DNA from: Gymnopus androsaceus JB14 | Taxonomy: Eukaryota; Basidiomycota; Agaricomycetes; Agaricales; Omphalotaceae | Assembly (NCBI GenBank): GCA_009733575.1 | Contig: ML769443.1 | Location: 203,063-267,062 of the forward strand | Direction: 5' to 3' | DNA length: 64,000 nucleotides | Shown here: in pieces, positions 22,590 through 32,577 of the stretch | How the letters are laid out: each line of letters starts with the position of its first letter | How positions within the stretch are numbered: position 1 is the stretch's first letter | Notes under the pieces: generated by a model | Seen by the model: only the letters and a program-made list of their open reading frames with translations | The model's database searches: none | Told to the model about the DNA's origin: nothing | Translations under genes and position numbers: made by a program

Positions 22590-22830
22590 GGATAATGCGG
22601 ATGGAATACAGCAAATGCGGACGGAAATAGCGTGAGAGCGGGTGGAATAGGGTGAAAGCGGGCGGAAATAGCGTGGGAGCGGACAGAATAGTGCAAAAGC
22701 GGATGGAAATAGCGTGGGAGTGGATGGAATAGGGTGAAAGCGGATGGGAATAGTGTGAGAGCGGACGGAATAGCGTGAGAGCGGATGGAAATAGCGTGGG
22801 AGCGGACGGAATTGAGTGAAAGCGGACGGT
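22590..22830. repeat. Minisatellite in LINE 3' UTR
   Basis: About eleven degenerate units of roughly 20-23 bp built on GCGGAYGGAAATAGCGTGGGA. Because units keep near-multiples of 3, long minus-strand frames rich in His/Pro/Ser arise here; they are artefacts. Confidence 0.75.
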
Positions 22831-23139
22831 CCCAGAGGTTCTAGAGGTAGCAAAACCCAAATAGGAAGCTCCCGAGGAGCTTTGGTTGTAAAGTTGTAAA
22901 CAGAGATAGAAGACAGTGAGCTCTGGACGTAGATTTGGTATCTACGGACAGAGCCTCGCAGTTAATGCAGATGACAGTGGGCCTTCGAACGGAGCTCGGA
23001 AGGCACAGCTGGTTAGAACAGATAGAAATAGAGAGACAGAGACAGAGACAGAGCAAAACGGGATCGATTCGGTAACAATGGTAATCACAGACTAGGGTGC
23101 ATGGACTCGGGGTGTCTACTTATATACTGTAGGGTGGCT

Positions 23140-23385
23140 GTGTAAGTCGTCGGGAGGGCCTGATGGATGGTTATCAAGTGCGGGAGGCACCCGGGAGGCA
23201 GGATAAGTGGTAATCACATGTAGAAAGTGCCCGGCAGGCAGGATAAATGGTAAATAAGCATGGAAAGCGCCCGCAATGTAGGTAATGAGTGCCGGAAGTA
23301 TCCGCGGACGGTCAGGAAGCGTGGGAAGTATCCGCGGACGGCCAGGAAGCGTGGGAAACATCAGCGGGTGGATAGCGGATGAGAA
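23140..23385. repeat. Second degenerate repeat block in LINE 3' UTR
   Basis: Alternating units such as GGCAGGATAARTGGTAA (twice), and a 39-bp direct repeat around GTATCCGCGGACGG (about 23300 and 23329). It is a private feature of the LINE tail. Confidence 0.6.
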
Positions 23386-23579
23386 ATGAGCCAAGGCCTG
23401 ACAATCGCCAGCGGCGGCTGAAGAAACGACTGGGGATAAGTCGGACTGCAGGGGGACGAAAGCAGGTGCACTGCACCTGCTCCATCTGTAGGGCTCTTCA
23501 GAACTGCGGGGGCACAGAGAGGCAATGGGCCTATTATATAGATAGATAGATGCGCATCATGAGGTACTCCTCTGCGCGC

Positions 23580-23619
23580 AATAAAATGAACTCAAAAAAA
23601 AAAAAAAAAAAAAAAAAAA
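23580..23619 (+). terminator. LINE polyadenylation signal and A-tail
   Basis: AATAAA at 23580-23585 followed by an A26 run at 23594-23619, ending at the target-site duplication. This marks the 3' end of the integrated RNA copy. Confidence 0.8.
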
Positions 23620-23629
23620 CCTGGAGGAG

Positions 23630-24036
23630 CTATGCATGTTCATTTCCCCGCAAGAGGATGGGTATTTCGCTGCTGATTTTGGGCAAGATAATCCATGGTA
23701 CGACCACTTATGAGTGGTGAGGAACTTGCTATTGGAGCTTGGAACTGAAGAATGGTGAAACCTACCGCCATTATAAACAAGAGTGGAACCAATACAGGGT
23801 GGAGAACGAAGATAACACTTCAATCCCTTCGTACTTGTAGTGCTCGGATGATTGGAATCTGGTTTGAGATTTGTGGATGTAAAGAGCAGGTTTCTCTGGT
23901 CCAGGTCGAGCATTACCAAGCGAGTAATCCGATTCAAAAGTCCTATGCCTGCCCTCTGAGGACGAGATTGGGTCGAGGATCCCGAATTTGATCGGCGTGG
24001 GATAGTTTCCGTATGGTGCATCGGGCTGGAGTCCAT
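23630..24036 (-). pseudogene. 5' part of minus-strand frame interrupted by the LINE
   Basis: Open frame reading through to GEMNMHSSSR at the target site, continuing at 16164 downward. Upstream residues are Ser/Pro/Arg-rich with no known domain. An alternative frame (about 23771-24067, PPHFAQVATHGLQPDAPYGNYPTPIKFGILDP) looks equally protein-like, so introns may be present. I do not recognise the product. Confidence 0.4.
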
Positions 24037-24042
24037 GAGTTG

Positions 24043-24510
24043 CTACCTGAGCAAAGTGGGGAGGCACGACCTAGTATAACAGATGTAGCCAATAATGTTA
24101 CTATAGCGTATGCAATAAGTTTGATGAAAGTTCAGGTGTCCAAGAAGAATACAAATAAATGGAAGAAATTCAGGGATCCGAGACGACGATGACAAGGAGG
24201 TTGTGATGCGATGCGAGCGAATGATAGGAGAGAAAGAGATTGCACAATGATATGCCAGTGACGAGTTAAGCGCGGGAATTGTGATGAGAAAGCGACCGAC
24301 TACAAGAGAGTAAGCGAGTGAGTGAGTGGGCCAAAGGAAGACGATAGAATGAATATAATAGCCGACTGTTATGAAGATTGGCACCCAAGAAATATCGGTC
24401 CATGTTTCCGGGCGCTCCGAGCCTCTGAGGCTTTTCCGCTCGTTCAACTTGAACTTGGAACTCAGATTCCATTTCACTTTGATCTCCTGTGATTTCTTCA
24501 AACACGTTGA
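24043..24510 (-). other. Possible upstream exon of the LINE-interrupted gene
   Basis: A minus-strand frame around 24400-24510 reads VFEEITGDQSEMESEFQVQVERAEKPQRLGAPGN, an acidic protein-like segment, then becomes low-quality. It could be the first coding exon of the interrupted gene. Confidence 0.25.
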
Positions 24511-25175
24511 AGCCCTGTACGACTCTACGACCCCACGAAATCTACGACCAAACTACTCTTTCCCCTCAAACCTGGCTCTGACCGGCACTTGAGCAGAGCT
24601 GAATGAACTGGGAGATATCTCGGTGAGAGCCTTGAAGCTGGGCCTGGCGTCCAAATATAACCCAATTGGCTTAGAAATCCGCATTATCTGGAACATTGTG
24701 CACCTTCTTTCGTGTCTCTATAGAAAGAGAACAATTATGCAGGAGTGAAGGGATCTTCTGTATGTCCAAAAGGCTCTATTATAGCTGATTTATTTACTCA
24801 ACCCTACTTTAAACATCAGACGCAGTGATGACCCTGGATGCACTGAATGTCCTGGACGTGCTGGGTTGTCCGCTTCAGGCCAAGGACACACCTGCAGATT
24901 TTCAACTCTGTTGAACTCCATTTTTTCATCCTGACTTTTGTACATGATAACATCTCGGTTGAACATTTTCATATCAACCAGAGACTTGTTCACATAGACT
25001 TTCTGATTTTCATCTTTACTTTCTCCAATCATGAAAAATATGATTTCTACTATGTTGAATTATATTATGAAAATAGTACTTATGGTATAAATATCTAGTG
25101 GTTCAAAAGATCTACAATCGCTACTCATATCATATCTACTGAATACAGAGCTGAGATGCACATATTCTGCCCAAA
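24511..25175. other. No recognised feature
   Basis: A short minus-strand frame (24790-25032) has no recognisable domain. The sequence turns A/T-rich towards 25100. I see nothing further. Confidence 0.4.
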
Positions 25176-25184
25176 CTTCTAACT

Positions 25185-25945
25185 GGATAATTCTACTGAA
25201 CAACCCTGTTGAAGGGGTTGTTGGGTCCTAACAACCCTAAGAATTCCGGCGGAACAGTGACAGTCACACCGGTCTTGCAGCAGGTCACAGTAAATAGTTC
25301 AAAAGTATTGATTGTAAAATCTAAGTGTGTATAGTAGCGAAATGAGAATATGGACAGCATTGGGAGGTTTGCATAGGTTTAAAGTACATAAGATGGCCAT
25401 GGGTATCCGCATGTCATGAGCCACGGTGTGTCGCTGTTGATTTGGTGGCACTGGTTGATGTGTGACCTGGACCTGGCGGTTCAAACCACTGTCCCACAGG
25501 TTGAACTCCAGCCGCAGCAACACAGACCCATATCTAGCTTATAGAAAAGTTAGCAAGTCTAGGATTATGCAAGTAAAGAAAGGCGCACCTAGGAAATACT
25601 AGATACTTATATCTGTAGCTACTCTTGTTTGTCCGAGTCATTGCCACACTCAAAAACCTGTACTGTGCTGAAGAGGTTCCAGCTGTGTGGTTGTTTCTTG
25701 TTATTTAGCATTGAATGTGATCATGAATAGGATAGAAGTGCAAAGGATGAAGACTCTGAAGAAGAGGTTAGGACGCCGAAGAGTGGCATAGTCATCATGG
25801 CTGTATTGGATGCTGGCGGCGGCTGGATAGCACATGTCAAAGTTCTTACCCTGGTCAACATGTGGCATGACCGGCAATCACGAGATACAAAGGGATTGTC
25901 AGAAGGGTTGTTTTGAATCAATAGGGTTGTTCAATAGAATTATCC
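25185..25945. mobile_element. Non-autonomous TIR element, 9-bp TSD (MULE-like)
   Basis: 761 bp with 23-bp terminal inverted repeats that match at 22 positions (start GGATAATTCTACTGAACAAC; end ...AGAATTATCC). Flanks are perfect 9-bp direct repeats CTTCTAACT (25176-25184 and 25946-25954). No transposase is encoded. A 9-bp duplication is typical of Mutator-like elements; that class assignment is inference. Confidence 0.85.
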
Positions 25946-25954
25946 CTTCTAACT

Positions 25955-26111
25955 AACTGAACCCTTCCATTTCGGTCCGATATTCAGCAAGGCCCAAAAT
26001 CGAGCTGAAGGTTCTCACTTTAGTCAACACATCTGCTGAGCGGATATTTGTTACTTTCCCATGTGTCAACAGTTTTCATGATTTTTTCAGGATTATATAA
26101 GCCCCATCACC

Positions 26112-26151
<40 letters not shown>

Positions 26152-26398
26152 AAAATAAGCGCCGGAGGGTAGGTAAATAAGTGCCGGTGAGTGCACTATC
26201 ATAATAGTGGGCGGGCATCTGCCCAGATAGTGTTTATCACAATCTTTTTAAAAAAGCATTGATAAGCAATAAAAAGATGTATTGAATGATGTCCTGCCAT
26301 TTTGGGAAGGTGCCGTAGGGTGCTGAATAAGCGCTCTGGGCCTCAGGCCGGATTTTAGCAGCTGCCCGGGCAATTTCCGGGGTTCCGGAATTTATTGT
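25955..26398. other. Spacer with poly(T) tract
   Basis: Unassigned sequence containing a T36 run and the AATAAGCGCC motif that recurs elsewhere in the window. No gene is seen. Confidence 0.4.
26114..26149 (-). repeat. T36 homopolymer, possible retrotransposed 3' end
   Basis: Thirty-six T residues followed by GCAAAATAAGCGCCGGAGGG. Read on the minus strand this is a poly(A) tail after a short sequence, as for a LINE- or SINE-like insertion, but no second end or duplication was found. Confidence 0.4.
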
Positions 26399-26870
26399 GT
26401 GTTTTCGCAAAAGCTTCTACGAAGTCTATCAGTACTTTTTGCAAAAGCCTTACAGTATACTGTGTGCCATATTGTCTTGTTCAATTCCAATACTGATAGG
26501 GTCGGTACAGTTGAGGTAGATGATCAATGCTACCATCCTCTCCTGCTGGAACCTTTCTCCAGGGGATGGGAATTGATTGTCATTGGAGGAAGGAGTTTGG
26601 GCTATGTAGATGTATGTCACTGTTGTAGGTTTCAGGATGGAGCTGTCAAAGTATCCTTTCAATCCCCTAACCTGTATGTTCAGCTTGACTCAGTCTTTGA
26701 AAGCCTGCCAGGTGTCCTGTCCCGATAGCTGGGAGGCTTCGGGGAATGTCGGTATGTTCAGGGGGGAGTTTTTTGTCAACATTGGGAGTCCTGGATATAT
26801 AATAGAGTTGTTTTCTGATCTCTCGGTAGTGTGTCCTTTAAGCTCAAGACACCAGTCTCATAATCTGTTA
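26399..26870 (-). pseudogene. Copia gag fragment with primer-binding site
   Basis: Minus-strand frame reads TFPEASQLSGQDTWQAFKD, stop, VKLNIQVRGLKGYFDSSILKP...ERMVALIIYLNCTDPISIGIEQDN, matching the N-terminal half of copia-type gag proteins. It stops short and has an internal TGA near 26698. Upstream, the sequence CAGATTATGAGACTGG is shared with the copia element at 39560-39580, where it follows the LTR, so it marks the primer-binding region. Confidence 0.6.
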
Positions 26871-27090
26871 GGTAACGAAAGTCTCAGTTGGGACACTATG
26901 TCATGGAACAACTAAATAAGTAGTACTGTACCTGTTAGGTAATGAAAGTCTAAAGACAAAAGTATGAGTATGGTACAGTGAATGATGTAAAAGGAAAACT
27001 TGCCTCAGTTGGGACACTATGTTGTGGAACAACTGAGGGAGGTAAGAGTCAGCTTGCTAGGTATATGTCGATTGTATGATTGACGGATGT
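26871..27090 (-). mobile_element. Degenerate LTR of the copia fragment
   Basis: Starts TGTTAGGTAACGAAAGTCT directly outside the primer-binding site. Internal duplication: TGTTAGGTAA.GAAAGTCT occurs at about 26868 and 26934, CAGTTGGGACACTATG at about 26885 and 27007. The outer boundary is not defined. Confidence 0.45.
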
Positions 27091-27540
27091 AAGTATAGGT
27101 AAGCTGAAACATAGAAACCAGATTTATAAGTAAGTGTCCGTAAAAGGAAAGTCAAAGCATCTCCTACCGTGCGGAGTACTCACCAACAACCTTGAGAACT
27201 TCTTTTGGAAGTTTTGAGGTGATCCAGGATCCAGTGTTAGGAAAAGGATGGTTTTGTCACCATTTGAGCTCAATAAAACTCAGATGACCTTTGGCAATGG
27301 TGGTGGTTCTTAATTTGAAAGAAGATCATTAGGGACAACAACTGACTCAGTAAGTATTGAAGAATTGGGTATACACTCTATCTCATGGAAATCGGACATG
27401 ATTCATGCCTTAGGAATGTGTATAACTTCAAAGGCTTCAATAATCCTTGTAAAGATGCAGCAAGTGACACTAGTTTTACACAAAGCAAAAAGGTATGAAT
27501 GACACCATATAAATGTCCTAGATAGCCACAACATTAGCCT
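27091..27540. other. No recognised feature
   Basis: A/T-rich unassigned sequence downstream of the second copy of the six-exon gene. I see nothing in it. Confidence 0.4.
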
Positions 27541-28755
27541 CTAAGAAGTGATTTCCTTGAACCAATCATTGTTGTCCAGGTTGTCAAAACTATTCTGGGT
27601 CTATCACACCAGTCAGCGAGTTGATTGGATTGACAATGGTACATTGAATATCTTACCCAATCCAATAGGATGCCAGCGATGATATCTGGCCAAGGATGCG
27701 CTGGTTTCAGATCACCACATGCATCCAGAGAGTCGTTGGCAACAGTATACTGGATCAGGGTAGAAAGCTTGTAAGAAGCGCCATTGCCATCCTTGTTGAG
27801 GGAAAGAAGGATGAACATCCATTCATGGCCGTTAGTCAGAGCTCCACAAACCGTATCTTTCCTCGAGTAGCTTTTAGACACAAGATTACAGATGTGAAAG
27901 GGGTTGGTTATCTGAACTGCTTACTGCTTGCATACAACTGACACACAGCGTGAGGAATGTGTTCGAATAATGGGCCCTTTTGGGCTTTGGTCATGAAGAA
28001 GCCGGTTTTGAGCATCCTGGCCGATGCAATGCCTGGGTTACTGTGGTATGCAGCTTGAAGGAGGATGAGCACAAGAGGTCAAAAATAGCGGAAAATTTCA
28101 CCTGCGGCGCTGTTTTCTGCTATGACAGCTGTGTAATATGTGAATCTGGTATTCATACTTGATGTGGGCATGACATGCTCAATGTTGATAACCATGCGCT
28201 TGCCTGGTATGACCATTGCGGATGCACGATAAAAGAAAGTATCAATCCATGGCCAGGAAGTTGATTCATTCTGACAATTTAATGTCATCAGCATGAATCT
28301 CATCAATGTATGGACTCACTTCTCTTGGGACAAGCCTTTCAAGTAGCATAAGATGGAGATACATGTGGGCAGAAGACCAGAGTTCATCTTTCCCAATTGA
28401 TTTGCTCTGTTTAAGACGCTCCTTACTATCAGACTTTAGTATGAGACTGCACTGTTGGATGATATTTAGTTTTGTGAGGGTTTCTTTGGTTGCGTTGGAG
28501 AAGTTAAATGTCTAGAGAGAATGACATAACAACCTTAATCATACAGGATAGTTCACGTACCCGAGTTCCTGGCATCTTAGACTGCATAATCATGTCCTCC
28601 AACTTGTTCTGAGAGAAATCCTCTTCGATCTGGTTGTCGGTGTCTTCTTCTTCTTCTCCAGTGACAAGAGATCTTCTAAGCTGCTTCAAGACGGTACAAG
28701 CCTGCATCAGTTCAATGCTACTAAGCCCAGATATTTTCCGTTTCTTGTCTGGCAT
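27541..28755 (-). pseudogene. Second copy of six-exon gene, splice donor lost
   Basis: Paralogue of 10746-11962 in opposite orientation with the same exon borders: MPDKKRKISGLSSIELMQA start at 28755, ESTSWPWIDTFFYRASAMVIPGKRMVINIEHVMP, ALTNGHEWMFILLSLNKDGNGASYKLSTLIQYTV, and ending DNNDWFKEITS with TAG at 27541. All exons are open. The donor of the fourth intron, GT in the other copy, reads AT at 27911-27910. Retaining that intron gives an immediate TAA. Unless a non-canonical splice is used, this copy makes a truncated protein. Confidence 0.65.
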
Positions 28756-29451
28756 GATGGTGGTTGTAGTTAGGGAATTCAAAAACCTGAACACTTAAGA
28801 TTTTCTGCCAAAACGTGACACGGGCGCTAATTCTTTGAACCTGCGCAATGCGCATCCTAGAAGCTCCCGCTCAGGTGGCCCTCATTTACACTACCATTTC
28901 AGCCTAATTTACGCTAATATTATGATGTGCAATGTGCCAAAAATCTTTTGTGTTGTTTGCACCGAGTCTCGGACTGTCCTTTTGTCATATCTCCTGACAT
29001 AATTTCTGCCCATGAGGTATGCTTCCGGCTGCAAAGCTTCCGAGCCTGACCCAAGTGCTTGGGCTGTGAATTTTATGGTCCGTGTCAGCCATGGTATGAC
29101 CATGACCGTACCGTGCCACCACTGCTTCAGGCATTGACATGGGACGGTACCGTTACCGTACCCGTCCCGTAACGGTCGACGGTATATGATCGATGTTCTT
29201 GTACTTAATTTCAACTTAATATTAATGTTTCCTCAAATAAAATTTGGAAGAAACCAGGAATAGCCACTGTAGTTGAGTCCTGGTTAGTCCCAGTCAATTT
29301 ACACTATAAGAGACACTGTTACAAGGTATAAATTACAAAATTTGCCGTAATGTACAGCAAATTTGGCCGCGCTCCATCGAGTTTGCACTATGTCATGCCA
29401 TTAAAATTTGCCGTAAAACTTGGCAAATTTTGCTGGCCCAAAACATCCCTA
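28756..29451. other. Promoter of second copy, then unassigned sequence
   Basis: 28756-28860 retains the conserved core of the first copy's promoter (GTGTCACGTTTTGGC on the minus strand). 29080-29180 is rich in ACCGTACCG-like words. 29338-29431 contains two inverted pairs of AAATTTGCC/GGCAAATTT with short loops. No gene is seen. Confidence 0.4.
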
Positions 29452-29783
29452 ATCAAGACTTATTACCGTTTTCGAAATAGTTAGGGGGACTACTCTCATG
29501 CTTGAATTTCTGCCAAAACGCTGCCAAAATTTGGTGAGCAATATCTCAACAAATACTGGATGGATTCCTTGGGCATTAATTGCATTGGGGAGCGGTAAGT
29601 GATGCGGAGGTTGCCCCATAATTAGATTTGCAAAATTCAAAAAGTTCTGCACCTTCATTCTGAGCACCTCTCTTGGCCTTGTATCATGTTTAGGACTTGT
29701 TCAAAGCACTTCAGAGCCTTGCAAAGCAATATATATATTCTATTAGACTATATGCAGGGTGCCCCATGGTAAAAACACAATAT

Positions 29784-30663
29784 CAAGGGGTCTGGGCTGG
29801 GAAATCCCATACCAGGGGTAGGTAGGGTGGGTCCATCATGAGGCCCAAAAAATATTTTTTGACTGACCCTCAAAATAGTGTTCCGATGACGCGGCTTGGC
29901 GTGGCGGCGGCGTGACTTGGATCAGCGTGACGTGAAACTGGCGCGGCTTGCCGTATTTAGTAACTGACACGGCTTGAAGTTTGACTTGTGCCGCGCGCCA
30001 TTACTTTTGCTAAATTTGGGTAGCCAGAACTCAATGAAGGTCTGTCGGGAAATAGGTCTAGATTCCCGGTCAACTCAATCGGCCTTTCTGCCGGTAACCA
30101 TGTACCCAAATAGGTGTACGTCAGGTATTCGAGGCCACGGCGTGAGGCCGCTTGACGCCAAACTTCATGTCATTCCGGCAGACACGTCATTAATGGCTTA
30201 CGGCGTGACTTCAAATGGCTCGGCGGCGGCGCGCCGTCATTTGAAGTCACGTTATCGGAACACTACCTCAAAATGCATTTTCGTGATGTCCAAATGAGTC
30301 GAATAGGCCCAAGAATCCCTGAAAAGTATATTTAGACCAGCTACATTGTGTAGAGTGAGCATATACCTTTTTATTGCCTTTTTAGGTCATTTCATGAGTG
30401 CTTACAGTTCTTAACCTTGACTAATATATTTTGAGATATATGGCATCTAGAGTGAGATGAAAAGTTTACAAAGACTAATTAGAGCATGTACAAAGGGCAA
30501 AAGACCAGCACAGTAAGGTGAAATGGTGATCAGTGTCTCATAGTTGCCTTATTTGGTAATCACATGACCCAGAAAATCACATGAATGGAGGGAGGGTACC
30601 CGCGCTGAGGCTGAAAAAAAATTTCCGACCCCTGGTACAAAATTAATTTTTTTGGACCCCTTG
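29784..30663. mobile_element. TIR element with 8-bp TSD CACAATAT
   Basis: Starts CAAGGGGTC and ends GACCCCTTG, with more inverted similarity inside (ACCAGGGGT). Flanked by perfect 8-bp direct repeats CACAATAT at 29776-29783 and 30664-30671. It has no coding capacity and contains the hAT MITE at 29876-30265. The related element at 57409-57912 shares the terminal CAAGGGGT. An 8-bp duplication fits hAT, P or KDZ transposons. Confidence 0.75.
29876..30265. mobile_element. hAT-like MITE, 390 bp
   Basis: Terminal inverted repeats TAGTGTTCCGAT...ATCGGAACACTA and perfect 8-bp target-site duplication CCTCAAAA (29868-29875, 30266-30273). The TAGTG start and 8-bp duplication are typical of hAT. The subterminal region is GC-rich with GCGGCTTGGCG words. 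Nested in the CAAGGGGT element, so it is younger. Confidence 0.85.
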
Positions 30664-30711
30664 CACAATATTTGATGCAGTAGAGAGAGAATTTTGGTGC
30701 CAAAGTTCAGA

Positions 30712-31471
30712 TACTGTACCGTTTCAGCCAAAAGTTCATGGTATGTGACCCGTGACATGCCCTGTTCACAATTTTTGGTGTTCACAGATGGAAGTGAGCT
30801 GTGACATAGCTGTGAGCAGTTCACTTGTGCAGTGTGTAGGGGTTCACTGTGTTGAGTTATTTTTTCTTTATATACGCATTCATGGTCACTTACTATACAA
30901 ACATGGACCAAGTAGGTGTACGGACTCTTATTTATCTAGACTGACTTCCATATATAGAAGTTACCCCTATTTGTACCTTACATTGTTCAGCTACATACCG
31001 ACAGCACACCTCAGATGCTTACGACCATCTTCCGGCGCTGAGGTGAGCTCCGATACCTTACTTACTTATTAGTTTACTTACTGACTACTTGTATCAGACT
31101 TATACCGTTACTTTATAGGTAATACAAGATGCTTACGACCATCTTCCGGCGCTGAGACTTATACCGTTACTTTATAGGTCCGTCAGCGCAACAGATACTT
31201 GCCGAGCTTGTATTACAATACACTGTACCACTATACAATTGCCCAGTAACTTGTTAACTTATTTTTGGAGTCATTTCTGGCTTGTTTGCAGGTAGACTGA
31301 GCTAAATTTGAATTTCCTTAGCATTTTTGGTCCATTTTTTGTGGAAATTTTTTTTCTGTTTTGGTTGTCACAGTGTTCACAACCCAGAGTGACTGGTGAC
31401 AGTCTGCTGTGAACTGTTCATTTTGGGTTGATGTGATGTGTGACTGAACTTTTGGTCAAAATGGTACAGTA
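30712..31471. mobile_element. TIR element with TTCACAG/GTGACA word arrays
   Basis: Begins TACTGTACCGTTTCAGCC and ends with the inverse of TACTGTACCATTTTGACC. Both inner flanks (30730-30850 and 31365-31445) are dense in GTTCACAG and TGTGACA words. The middle carries a direct repeat of AGATGCTTACGACCATCTTC (about 31013 and 31129). No clear target-site duplication. It splits the mariner-like region. Confidence 0.6.
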
Positions 31472-31479
31472 GTGTGACA

Positions 31480-31960
31480 ATTAGTGTGAAGAACACCATA
31501 AATCATACCTTCTTCATTGTAAAACCGCGTTTCCTGAGGGCTTTGCATATTGCTGATTCACTGACTTCAATACCCAACTGGTGCAAGACCAAATCTTGTA
31601 ATTCTAGAAGATATATATCTCCAGCTGCTGTACCTGTCCAATCACAAACTGTGCACTGTTAGAATAGAAGCAACAAGATATATCACTGTTATATATGCCC
31701 ATATTATTGAATCTCAGCTTTCTTCTTGCCCCCTGCATCTCAATATCCTCTTTCTTGCAGAGAGCATGCTCATTTTTTTGATAGTCTGAAAATACTGTTT
31801 GAATTGCTCTGACTGGGACCCCAGAGTATTTCAAAACAGTATCTACAGGTAGTTTTTTGCCCATCCAGATGAGAGATATGTGTAAGTCATCAGAGAGAGG
31901 CTGACTGCGGGTCATGATGGTAAGAAGCAAAGAAGGAATGAACTTTGGCGCCAAAATTCT
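31480..31960 (-). pseudogene. Tc1/mariner-type transposase N-terminal fragment
   Basis: Minus-strand exon MTRSQPLSDDLHISLIWMGKKLPVDTVLKYSGVPVRAIQTVFSDYQK, then, after a probable intron near 31640, GDIYLLELQDLVLHQLGIEVSESAICKALRKRGFTMKKV. These are the two helix-turn-helix DNA-binding units that open fungal Tc1/mariner transposases. The DDE catalytic part is absent, apparently displaced by the adjacent insertion. Confidence 0.65.
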
Positions 31961-32303
31961 CTCTACTGCCTCCAATATTGTGTTTTTACAATGGGGCACC
32001 CTGCGTATAGTCTAATAGAATATATATATTGCTTTGTGAGGCTCTGAAGTGCTTTGAACAAGTGCTAAACATGATACAAGGTCAAGAAAGGTGCTCAGAG
32101 TGAAGGTGCAGGACTTTTTTGAATTTTGCAAATCTAATTATGGGGGGGACCTCTGCATCGCTTACCGCTCCCCAATGCAATTAATGCCTAAGGAATCTGT
32201 CCAGTATTTGTTGAGACATCACTCACCAAAGTTTGGCAGCATTTTGGCAGAAATTCAAGCATGAGAGTGGTCCTGCCAACTATTTTGAAAATGGCAATAA
32301 TCT

Positions 32304-32577
32304 TATCAACTATTGCATTGCCACATCACAATCAGTCAACAATGGTTACTCTCATTCAAAGCTTTGGCTCTCCTTAACATCTTGCAAGTTGGTTCAACAG
32401 GGTTGGAGGGGACTGTATTGCATTTGGTGTGGAATTGGCAGTGAGGAAGGTGATGACTGGTGAGCAAGTGCAATGGTACTGTGTCACAACTGTCACAGTT
32501 AAAATGGCATGGTTCAACACGGGTACTACCGTGGTGTTTGTGAAGCTAGTTGGAGGAGGTACAGGATGGGCACCATT
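32304..32577. other. No recognised feature
   Basis: Unassigned sequence between two mobile elements; under 300 bases. Confidence 0.3.

Larger units (their letters stand above)
16175..23619 (+). mobile_element. Full-length Tad1-like LINE with RNase H, decayed
   Basis: Non-LTR retrotransposon of about 7.4 kb: 5' UTR of about 213 bp, ORF1 (CCHC protein), ORF2 (endonuclease, reverse transcriptase, RNase H, C-terminal zinc knuckle), a 1.6-kb repeat-rich 3' UTR, AATAAA at 23580 and 26 A residues. Target-site duplications flank it. Both ORFs carry frameshifts and stops, so the copy is inactive, although its ends are intact. Domain order and a CCHC-type ORF1 fit the Tad1 clade of fungal LINEs; that assignment is inference. 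Confidence 0.85.
29452..32303. mobile_element. Degenerate element with ~330-bp inverted repeats
   Basis: The segments 29452-29783 and about 31975-32303 are inverted copies of one sequence (for example GCAGGGTGCCCCAT and ATTGCATTGGGGAGCGGTAAG at both sides). Between them lie a mariner-type transposase fragment and several later insertions. Ends and target-site duplication are not clear. Confidence 0.6.

Noticed and set aside
22222..22860. 212-codon minus-strand frame rich in His, Pro and Ser
   Set aside because: Produced by the minisatellite in the LINE 3' UTR; no domain and on the wrong strand of the element.
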